DNA from: Clostridiaceae bacterium JG1575
GTDB taxonomy: Bacteria > Bacillota > Clostridia > Clostridiales > Clostridiaceae
Length of the DNA: 64,000 bases
Direction: 5' to 3'
Assembly (NCBI GenBank): GCA_002838815.1
Contig: LQGW01000037.1
Span: 114,754 to 178,753 of the forward strand
Shown here: positions 53,392-60,386 of the stretch, piece after piece
How the letters are laid out: every line of letters begins with the position of its first letter
How positions within the stretch are numbered: position 1 is the stretch's first letter
Program-made: the position numbers and the translations under genes
The notes under the pieces: model-generated
Databases searched by the model: none
What the model was told of the DNA's origin: nothing
What the model saw: only the letters and a program-made list of their open reading frames with translations

Positions 53392-54711
53392 ATGACAAAG
53401 GATCGATATCGTTTGGCGTTGAAAAACGGCATCGGGGCGCCGTCAGTGCCCGTGGTGGCCCCCAACGATCCCGTACAACGAGGTCAAATGATTGCTCGAT
53501 ACGTTCCCGAGGCCCTCAGCGTTTCGCTGCATTCCCCGGTGACGGGGGTGGTGGAGGAGGTCACCGCGGAGGCCGTGGTGATTCGGGGGGAGAAACGTTC
53601 CGAGGATTTTCTTGCTTTGGATCGGACGTTGCCCGTGGGCGAGCTGGTACGCTCAGCGGGCATCATCGGCCAAGGCGGTGCAGGATTTCCAGCCTATGTA
53701 AAACTTCAGACGGATCTTAAGGACGGCGGCTATGTGCTGTGCAACGCGGCCGAATGTGAACCGGGTCTTTGCCATAACCTCGCCCAAATCAAAAGCAATC
53801 CGCAGGGCCTCTTGCGGGGGATGCGCATCGCCATGGAGGCAACGGGCGCCCCCAAGGGCATCATCGGCATTAAGTGGAAGCATCGGGACACGATCCGTCT
53901 TTTGACGGGGACCTTGAAGCGTTTGGGCATCGGGGACATCCGCGTGCTTCCGCTGCGCAATGTTTATCCCGTTGGTGAAGAGCGGGCCCTCATTCGGGAC
54001 ACCTTGAACATCCTTTTAGGCCCGGGGGAATTGCCCATGGCGGCCCACTGCGTGGTCTTTAACGCAGAGACCCTAGACTCCATCCGCCGGGCCGTGGATG
54101 AGGGGAAGCCTTTGATAGACAAATGGCTCACCGTGACTGGAGCGGTAAACGGCTTTGAAAAAGGCGACTCCCGGGTCCTCGAAGTACCCATTGGCACCCC
54201 CGTGGAGAAGGTTCTGGCAGACTTAGGGGGAGTCAAAGAGCCCTTGGGGGAAGTCCTTTTGGGCGGTCCTTACACGGGGCATCGGGCCGAGGCGGGGGAA
54301 GGGGTTACGAAAATTCTGGGCGGCATCATCCCCACGGAGCCTTTCGAGAAGGTCGGCGAGCCGCTGGGAATTATTCAGTGCGCCTGTGGACCTACATACC
54401 CGCGGATGCTGCAGATCGCTCAGTCCATGGGCGCTCCGGTGGTGGCCCATGAGATCTGTAAAAACGCCCATGAAGTCAAAGGTGCCTATAAATGTGAAAA
54501 TCCCGGGCACTGTCCCGGACAGGCGGAAAAGGTCTTAGCCCTTAAAAAGGCTGGAGCGACCCATGTGCTCATCGGTCACTGCACCGATTGCACCAACACC
54601 GTCATGGGCTCCGCCCCTAAGCTTCAGATGACCGTGCATCACTGCACGGACCACATTATGAAGACCCTGGGCAAGCCCCTCATCCGAACGTATGATGAAG
54701 ATCAACTCTAA
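53392..54711 (+). CDS. prdC: Proline reductase electron-transfer protein PrdC (RnfC-like)
   Basis: The 439-aa protein is similar to RnfC/NuoF: residues 90-130 carry GIIGQGGAGFPAYVKLQTDL and CNAAECEPGLCHNL, an FMN/NADH-binding fold. C-terminal cysteines occur in IIQCACGPTYPRM, KCENPGHCPGQ and GHCTDCTN, suited to redox or metal roles. PrdC is thought to pass electrons (from NADH) to proline reductase. No Sec codon is seen in this copy. The ATG at 53392 follows AAAAGGAGGATCGCAAC; it is first in the sigma-54-driven operon. Confidence 0.9.
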   Translation: MTKDRYRLALKNGIGAPSVPVVAPNDPVQRGQMIARYVPEALSVSLHSPVTGVVEEVTAEAVVIRGEKRSEDFLALDRTLPVGELVRSAGIIGQGGAGFPAYVKLQTDLKDGGYVLCNAAECEPGLCHNLAQIKSNPQGLLRGMRIAMEATGAPKGIIGIKWKHRDTIRLLTGTLKRLGIGDIRVLPLRNVYPVGEERALIRDTLNILLGPGELPMAAHCVVFNAETLDSIRRAVDEGKPLIDKWLTVTGAVNGFEKGDSRVLEVPIGTPVEKVLADLGGVKEPLGEVLLGGPYTGHRAEAGEGVTKILGGIIPTEPFEKVGEPLGIIQCACGPTYPRMLQIAQSMGAPVVAHEICKNAHEVKGAYKCENPGHCPGQAEKVLALKKAGATHVLIGHCTDCTNTVMGSAPKLQMTVHHCTDHIMKTLGKPLIRTYDEDQL

Positions 54712-54755
54712 CTCTTTCTTTTCGATCCCCAAAAGACATTTCAAGGAGGACTGTC

Positions 54756-56618
54756 ATGTCAATCACGAAGGAAACGGCCTTGGCCCATGCCAAGGATCCG
54801 GCGGTAACCTGCTGCCGATTTGAAGAAGGCACGGTGTTGGATGCCCACAATTTAGAGGATCCAGCGATTTTTCCCGACCTCATCGACACGGGACTTTTGG
54901 ACCTTACAAAGGAGGTCTTGCCCATCGGCGCAGTGCTTGGTGCAAAACTTCGCAGAACCCTCGATGCCCTGACGCCCATCACGAAGGAGGATGTGGAGGA
55001 AGACTCCTTAAACCAGATCAGCGACGACAAGGAAGAGCCCCAGGGGCCAAAGGAGCGCTCCCCTCGGGACGTCCCCGCTCCGGCTCAAAGCGTTTCAGCG
55101 GTTGCCCCCCAGGGCTCCATTTTGATTCACATCGGCAAAGGGGAGGACATCCATCTGGAAATTCCCTTAGCGGGCTACGGCACGCCCGCAGCCTCTGGAG
55201 TCCTGACCCCAGACCCTACGACGCCAAAGGCCGCGGCCCCCTCTTTGCCCCATCGCGTGCTTCGAACTTTGGAGCGCAAGCATTTTCCCATCACTCAGGT
55301 GCGCCGTGGGCCTAAAACCGTCCTTGAGGGAACGGTGTTGACTTTACGCGAAGGCATTGAAGAAGAAGCCGCCCAAACCCAGGATCTAGTGGTGAGTCTT
55401 CGCTTGGATCTCATTCCTAAGGAACGCTATGGCGACTACTCAGAGACGATTTTGGATGTGCAGCCCTTGGCGGTGAAAGAATCCGGAGACTTGGGCGTTG
55501 GAGTCACTCGGGTGCTCGATGGCGTAGTCTTAATGGTTACGGGCACCGATGAACTCGGAGTTCAAATCGGAGAATTCGGCTCCTCGGAGGGCCCCCTGGA
55601 CCGAAACATCATGTGGGGCCGTCCCGGTGCTCCGGATTTCGGAGAGATTTTCATCAAAACCCAGGTGACCATCAAAGCTCATACCAATATGGAGCGGCGA
55701 GGCCCTCTGGCGGCTCATAAGGCCTCCGACTACATCGCCCAGGAGATCCGGGATGCGCTAAAAGAAGCGGATCCTGCCTTGGCGAGGGCTTCGGAAACCT
55801 TCACCCACAGCCGTACTCCGGGCAAAAAGAAACTCCTGGTGGTCAAAGAGATTATGGGGCAAGGTGCTATGCACGACAACCTCATTTTGCCCACAGAGCC
55901 CGTGGGCACCCTAGGAGCCAAGCCCAACGTGGACCTGGGAAATCTTCCGGTGGTCCTCTCCCCCTTGGAGATCCTCGACGGCGGCATTCACGCCCTCACC
56001 TGCATTGGCCCCGCATCCAAAGAAACGTCGCGGCATTACTTCCGGGAACCCTTGGTTTTGGCCGCCCTCCAGGATGAAGAAGTGGATCTTTATGGCGTGG
56101 TGTTGGTGGGCTCCCCCCAGATCAACAGCGAAAAATTCTATGTTTCGCAACGCCTTGGCATGCTCATTGAAGCCGTGGAGCCCGATGGGGTCATCATCAC
56201 CACGGAGGGCTTTGGCAACAACCACATCGACTTTGCCGCGCACCATGAAGAGGTGGGCAAGCGGGGCATTCCCGTGGTAGGCATGACCTTCTCCGCCGTC
56301 CAGGGCGCCTTGGTGGTGGGCAATGAATACATGACGCACATGGTGGACCTTAATAAGTCCCGTCAAGGCATTGAGAATGAAATTTTAGAAAACAACTGCT
56401 TGGCTCCAGAGGATGCCGTTCGGGCCATGGCGATGATCAAAGCGGCCATGGCCGGCGAACCCGTGGCTGCGCCGGAACGCAAGTACAATCGCAACGTGAA
56501 GCTTGAAAACCTCGCCCGCATCGAAGAAGTCACTGGGGTTGCTGTGACGCTGGAACCCAACGAAGAGGTGTTGGCGAAATCCGAAAAGCGCGCAAAAATC
56601 TACGAAAAGGACGAATAG
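54756..56618 (+). CDS. prdA: D-proline reductase proprotein PrdA (pyruvoyl-forming)
   Basis: The 620-aa proprotein self-cleaves to beta and alpha subunits. By comparison with the known PrdA site, cleavage is before Cys416 in ALTCIGPASKETSRHYF, the cysteine becoming the N-terminal pyruvoyl group of the alpha chain (205 residues). The proximity of PrdA and Sec-containing PrdB is what reduces D-proline to 5-aminovalerate. The beta part (1-415) includes the Cys-poor nucleotide-free fold also seen in PrdD. RBS: CAAGGAGGACTGTC before ATG 54756. Confidence 0.95.
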   Translation: MSITKETALAHAKDPAVTCCRFEEGTVLDAHNLEDPAIFPDLIDTGLLDLTKEVLPIGAVLGAKLRRTLDALTPITKEDVEEDSLNQISDDKEEPQGPKERSPRDVPAPAQSVSAVAPQGSILIHIGKGEDIHLEIPLAGYGTPAASGVLTPDPTTPKAAAPSLPHRVLRTLERKHFPITQVRRGPKTVLEGTVLTLREGIEEEAAQTQDLVVSLRLDLIPKERYGDYSETILDVQPLAVKESGDLGVGVTRVLDGVVLMVTGTDELGVQIGEFGSSEGPLDRNIMWGRPGAPDFGEIFIKTQVTIKAHTNMERRGPLAAHKASDYIAQEIRDALKEADPALARASETFTHSRTPGKKKLLVVKEIMGQGAMHDNLILPTEPVGTLGAKPNVDLGNLPVVLSPLEILDGGIHALTCIGPASKETSRHYFREPLVLAALQDEEVDLYGVVLVGSPQINSEKFYVSQRLGMLIEAVEPDGVIITTEGFGNNHIDFAAHHEEVGKRGIPVVGMTFSAVQGALVVGNEYMTHMVDLNKSRQGIENEILENNCLAPEDAVRAMAMIKAAMAGEPVAAPERKYNRNVKLENLARIEEVTGVAVTLEPNEEVLAKSEKRAKIYEKDE

Positions 56619-56619
56619 G

Positions 56620-56883
56620 ATGGAACACTTAAAGTATGCCTCCACGGAACAGTACCATGAGGGCATCATCATAGAGGTTACCGATGGATCGGTGACCATC
56701 GACTTCAAAGGGCGTTTGGGGACCCTCAAGGTGCCCCGGCGCATGGTCATCACCGACTGGCCCATCACCCCCGGCATGGAAGTAGGCTTTTTGATGAGCT
56801 ATCCCGAGGTTTTGCGGGAAGCGCCCCGGGAGTCTTTCGAGCATCCCAACACACCTAAGGAGGATCAACACTCATGCAATTAA
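56620..56883 (+). CDS. Small prd-cluster protein between prdA and prdB
   Basis: An 87-aa protein with a beta-rich segment, EGIIIEVTDGSVTIDFKGRLGTLKVPRRMVI. It starts 2 bp after prdA and overlaps prdB by 10 bp, so it is clearly within the operon. A similar small ORF stands at this position in prd clusters of other Clostridia, but its role is unknown; chaperone, assembly factor or structural subunit are equally open. Confidence 0.75.
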   Translation: MEHLKYASTEQYHEGIIIEVTDGSVTIDFKGRLGTLKVPRRMVITDWPITPGMEVGFLMSYPEVLREAPRESFEHPNTPKEDQHSCN

Positions 56884-57599
56884 CTGTGGTCTCTGGCTTG
56901 CAGTCAGAAATCTACGTCCCGGTAACGCCCCAGCCTGTGTGGACACCGGTGACCAAGGAGTTGAAACAAATGCGCGTGGCCATCGCCAGCGCCGCAGGCG
57001 TTCATTTGAAAACCGACAAGAAATTCAATTTGGCCGGAGATTTTACCTTCCGGACCATCCCAGGGGATGTGACGAGCGATGAGTTGATGGTTACGCACGG
57101 CGGGTACGATAATGCCGATGTCAATAAGGACATCAACTGCATGTTTCCCATCAACCGCCTGCAGGAGCTGGCTCAGGAGGGCTTCATCAAAGAGGTCGCG
57201 CCCTTCCACTACGGCTTTATGGGCGGCGGCGGCGATCAGGAAAAATTCACCCGGGAAACGGGCCCGGAAATTGCAAGACAGCTCAAGGCGGAAGGCGTAG
57301 ATGCCGTCTTGTTGACCGCGGGCTGAGGCACCTGCCATAGATCCGCTGTCATCGTGCAGCGCTCTATTGAGGAATCGGGAATTCCTACTATTATCATTGC
57401 AGCGCTTCCACCCGTCGTGCGTCAAAACGGCACGCCTCGGGCGGTTGCGCCCCGGGTGCCCATGGGGGCCAATGCGGGAGAACCCAACAATAAAGAAATG
57501 CAGACCGCCATTGTCCGGGCGACATTGGAGGCGCTGACCCAAATTTCCTCCGCGGGACAGATTGTCCCCTTGCCCTTCGAATACGTCGCAAAGGTCTAG
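56874..57599 (+). CDS. prdB: D-proline reductase subunit PrdB, selenoprotein (U151)
   Basis: The frame runs through an in-frame TGA at 57324-57326 and gives 241 residues. AVLLTAG-U151-GTCHRS matches the known Sec site of PrdB, and the part after it (IPTIIIAALPPVVRQNGTPRAV to PLPFEYVAKV) is needed for family length. The Sec attacks the substrate at the alpha C-N bond together with the PrdA pyruvoyl group. ATG 56874 follows AAGGAGGATC. A SECIS-like hairpin lies 10-40 nt after the UGA. Calls stopping at TGA would split the gene. Confidence 0.96.
57337..57367 (+). promoter_or_regulatory. SECIS-like hairpin in prdB
   Basis: ATAGA/TCTAT (57337-57341, 57363-57367) encloses CGCTG/CAGCG (57344-57348, 57357-57361) with an 8-nt loop, starting 10 nt after the UGA. 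Confidence 0.65.
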
Positions 57600-57602
57600 C
57601 TC

Positions 57603-58346
57603 ATGGGCCAAAGGTTCCAAGACAGCCTCACGGTAAAGGGCTTTTTGGTTCGAGAGGTTCGCCTCAATGCACCCTTGGGGTACGAAGACGGGGTGCTGAG
57701 CCTTCCGGGGCTAAAAAAAGAACACCGTGAGGGCGTGGTGGCTACAACCCTCACACGGATCCGCCCGAGCGACCCCGATCGGACCATCAACACCATCATG
57801 GACATCCTGCCGCTTTCAGCCAAGGTGCTGGGGGCGCTGGGCGAAGGCATCACGCATACCTTCTTGGGCGTGTACGTCCTCTTGACGGGTTGCGATGAGA
57901 CCGGGCGTCAGATGCATGAATTTGGGGCGTCCAACGGCCTGCTCACGGAAAAAATGCGACGTGGGCGAGCTGGGACCCCTGGGGCGACGGATCTAATCCT
58001 GCATTTGGACGTACTCTTGCAAGGCCAAAGGCCTTTGGATCGGGCCCTCGCTATGGCGGCTTTTCAAACCTGTGAAGACTTTATTGCCCCCATCCGTCAG
58101 ATCCTCAAACAGTTGCCCGGAGAGCGCGCCCATGCGGTGCGTACGTTTCATCAAGGGACGCGCAAAGGGCGTCCGGGGGTCTTATTGGTCAAGCAGGTGG
58201 CGGGGCAAGGCGCCATGTACGATACCATGGTTTTGCCCAAAGAGCCCGCAGGTTTATTCGGAGACTCCATCATCGATCTGAAAAACCGCCCACAGCTTCT
58301 CACCCCCAACGAATATCGGGACGGCGCGCTGCGCTCCCTACATTAG
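57603..58346 (+). CDS. prdD: Proline reductase cluster protein PrdD (PrdA beta-part paralogue)
   Basis: The 247-aa protein resembles PrdA residues about 175-415: TRIRPSDPDRTINTIMDILPLSAK, LGVYVLLTGCDETGRQMHEFG, GRAGTPGATDLILHLDVLLQ and KQVAGQGAMYDTMVLPKEPAG all have PrdA counterparts. It ends (PNEYRDGALRSLH) just where PrdA cleaves itself. Its biochemical role is unknown; it may assist assembly or form a second complex with PrdE. ATG 57603 is 4 bp after prdB. Confidence 0.88.
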   Translation: MGQRFQDSLTVKGFLVREVRLNAPLGYEDGVLSLPGLKKEHREGVVATTLTRIRPSDPDRTINTIMDILPLSAKVLGALGEGITHTFLGVYVLLTGCDETGRQMHEFGASNGLLTEKMRRGRAGTPGATDLILHLDVLLQGQRPLDRALAMAAFQTCEDFIAPIRQILKQLPGERAHAVRTFHQGTRKGRPGVLLVKQVAGQGAMYDTMVLPKEPAGLFGDSIIDLKNRPQLLTPNEYRDGALRSLH

Positions 58347-58358
58347 GAGGAACCGCAC

Positions 58359-58826
58359 ATGGGAATCGGACCGTCGACCAAGGAAACGACGCTCCATCGC
58401 ATCCAAGACCCACTGGCTGAAGCGCTTTCTGAGGATACGGACGTGGATTTTCTTGGGGTTTTGGTGGTGGGAACGCCTCAGGATCAGCTGGAAAAGCTGC
58501 ACTGCAGTCAGCGTGTGGCGAAGGTGGCTTCGATGATGCGCGTGGGCGGGGCTGTGGTATCCTGTGATGGGTGGGGAAATTCTCACTTGGATTTTGTGGA
58601 AATCTTGGACCAACTGGCCAAAGAACACATTCCCACCGTAGGGGTCACCTTTCAGGGGACGCAAGGAACCTTTGTGGTGCCGCCGCGGGCCAAGGTGCCC
58701 ATGGTGGATGTCAATAAGACTAAAGAAGGGATCGAAAGCGAAGTGGTGGGGGAAAACACCACGGATCGCAAGGATGCGCGCTTGGCGCTGGCTTTATTAA
58801 AGCTCCACATGCGAAAGGGGATATAA
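58359..58826 (+). CDS. prdE: Proline reductase cluster protein PrdE (PrdA alpha-part paralogue)
   Basis: The 155-aa protein matches PrdA after its cleavage site: GIGPSTKETTLHRIQDPL against CIGPASKETSRHYFREPL, then VDFLGVLVVGTPQ, VGGAVVSCDGWGNSHLDF and VDVNKTKEGIESEVVGENTT. The pyruvoyl-forming Cys is a Gly at residue 2, so this chain cannot form the pyruvoyl cofactor. It is 12 bp after prdD and ends 1 bp before prdF. Function unknown. Confidence 0.88.
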   Translation: MGIGPSTKETTLHRIQDPLAEALSEDTDVDFLGVLVVGTPQDQLEKLHCSQRVAKVASMMRVGGAVVSCDGWGNSHLDFVEILDQLAKEHIPTVGVTFQGTQGTFVVPPRAKVPMVDVNKTKEGIESEVVGENTTDRKDARLALALLKLHMRKGI

Positions 58827-59834
58827 ATGAACATATCGAGAGTAATCAATGCCGTGGATTCCCATACGGCCGGGGAACCCACCCGCATCATCACGGGCGG
58901 AATTCCGACCATTCCTGGGGCCTCCATGCCGGAGAAGAAAGCATATCTTAGCGAGCACATGGATTGGCTGCGCACGAGCCTCATGCATGAACCACGGGGG
59001 CATGATGATATGTTCGGCTCCATCTTGACGGCGCCGACGAATCCTAAGGCGGATTTTGGCATCATCTTCATGGATGGGGGGGGCTACCTCAACATGTGCG
59101 GCCACGGGTCCATCGGCGCCGCCAGCGTTGCTGTGGAGACAGGCATTGTGCCGGCCCAGGAGCCGATGACGCGCATTTGTATGGAAGCTCCGGCCGGTTT
59201 GATTCAGGCGGAGGTGGAGGTGGAACACGGTCACGCCAAATCCGTCACCATCACCAACGTTCCATCCTTTTTGTATCAGCGCAACGCAACCCTTTTGGTT
59301 CCGGAGATGGGAGAAGTCACCTTCGACATCGCCTTTGGGGGCTCCTTTTTCGCCATCGTCCAAGACCGCTATTTCGGCTGCAGCATCTGTTCGGAAAATA
59401 AAAAAGAACTGATGCGCAAAGCGCTTCTTCTGCGTGAGGTCATCAATCGGGAAATCAAGGTAGCACACCCGACGCTGCCACACATCAAGACCGTGGATCT
59501 TGTGGAGATCTACGGGGCGGCAACCTCTGAGGCGGCAACCTATCGCAACGTCGTGATCTTCGGGGAAGGCCAAGTGGACCGCTCGCCCTGTGGCACGGGA
59601 ACGTCGGCGAAAATGGCCACGCTTTACGCCAAAGGCCAGCTGGCGGTGGGTGAGGACTTCGTCTACGAATCCATCATCGGAACGACCTTTAAAGGGCGCA
59701 TTGAAGAAACCGCCACCGTGGGGCCCTTCGACGCTGTGATCCCCAAAATCCAAGGATCTGCCTGGATTACAGGGTTTCATCAATTTGTTATGGATGAAAC
59801 GGATCCTGTGAAATACGGCTTTTCGTTACGCTAA
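58827..59834 (+). CDS. prdF: Proline racemase PrdF
   Basis: The 335-aa protein is a proline racemase/epimerase with the two catalytic cysteines: C91 in GYLNMCGHGSIG and C255 in DRSPCGTGTSAK. It interconverts L- and D-proline, providing D-proline for PrdA/PrdB. The start overlaps nothing but follows prdE directly with AAAGGGG as ribosome site. It is the last gene before a strong terminator, so the prd operon ends here. Confidence 0.96.
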   Translation: MNISRVINAVDSHTAGEPTRIITGGIPTIPGASMPEKKAYLSEHMDWLRTSLMHEPRGHDDMFGSILTAPTNPKADFGIIFMDGGGYLNMCGHGSIGAASVAVETGIVPAQEPMTRICMEAPAGLIQAEVEVEHGHAKSVTITNVPSFLYQRNATLLVPEMGEVTFDIAFGGSFFAIVQDRYFGCSICSENKKELMRKALLLREVINREIKVAHPTLPHIKTVDLVEIYGAATSEAATYRNVVIFGEGQVDRSPCGTGTSAKMATLYAKGQLAVGEDFVYESIIGTTFKGRIEETATVGPFDAVIPKIQGSAWITGFHQFVMDETDPVKYGFSLR

Positions 59835-59910
59835 AAAAGTCCGCGAGAAAATGGGCCATCGCCCGAGAAACTGCGACCTTTTGAACGGCCGTCGCGCTGC
59901 GGCGGGCAAG

Positions 59911-59937
59911 AGGACTCCCACCAGGGGTCCTTTTTTT
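59911..59937 (+). terminator. Terminator of the prd operon
   Basis: AGGACTCCC-ACCA-GGGGTCCT (one G-U) is followed by seven T. Confidence 0.9.
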
Positions 59938-59951
59938 GTGGGGACGCCATG

Positions 59952-59960
59952 TGGTACAAT
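59952..59960 (+). promoter_or_regulatory. Extended -10 promoter of Dabb gene
   Basis: TGG-TACAAT, 35 bp before the start codon; no clear -35. Confidence 0.5.
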
Positions 59961-59995
59961 AAAAGGAAAGAAAGGACACGTGGGAGGCGAAAGGC

Positions 59996-60283
59996 ATGTA
60001 TACTCATGTGGTGTTGTTTCGGGTCAAAGATCCCAAAGACGCGTCAACGGTAGCGGAGGTTTTGCGGTCCATGGAAGGCCAGATCCCAGAGCTCCAGGGC
60101 TTGGAGGTTGGGCTCAACGACATTTCTTCGCAACGAAATTACGATGTGGTGTTGATCACTCGGTTTTTATCCAAGGAGGAGATGCAGCGCTACCAAGTCA
60201 GCGCCTATCATCAAGAGCAGGTGCTGCAGCGAATTCGTCCGCTGATCGCCATGAGTGCGGCGGGAGATTTTCCCAGCGCATAG
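59996..60283 (+). CDS. Dabb family (stress-responsive alpha/beta barrel) protein
   Basis: A 95-aa dimeric alpha/beta-barrel (Dabb) protein: YTHVVLFRVKDPKDASTVAEVL at the start, a central LEVGLNDISSQRNYDVVLITRF and the C-terminal YQVSAYHQEQVLQRIRP. Members are small and catalytically varied; function here is unknown. The ATG at 59996 follows GGGAGGCGAAAGGC. It sits between the prd terminator and dnaE with its own promoter. Confidence 0.85.
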   Translation: MYTHVVLFRVKDPKDASTVAEVLRSMEGQIPELQGLEVGLNDISSQRNYDVVLITRFLSKEEMQRYQVSAYHQEQVLQRIRPLIAMSAAGDFPSA

Positions 60284-60301
60284 GCGAAGGAGAAGGTCGG
60301 G

Positions 60302-60342
60302 CCGGCGAGGAGTGCTGAATCTTCAGCACCTGCCGGTCTTTT
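60302..60342 (+). terminator. Terminator-like hairpin containing a PrdR-site-like palindrome
   Basis: CCGGC/GCCGG arms enclose GTGCTGAA-TC-TTCAGCAC (60312-60329), followed by TCTTTTG. It fits a terminator after the Dabb gene; the inner TGAA/TTCA resembles the PrdR palindromes. Confidence 0.6.
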
Positions 60343-60386
60343 GTCATGAAGGGATGAACGGATCCAAAAGGAAGGGAAGTGAAGCA

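Noticed and set aside
53392-54711. Selenocysteine codon in prdC
   Set aside because: The frame from 53392 to 54711 contains no in-frame TGA; candidate redox positions are Cys codons.
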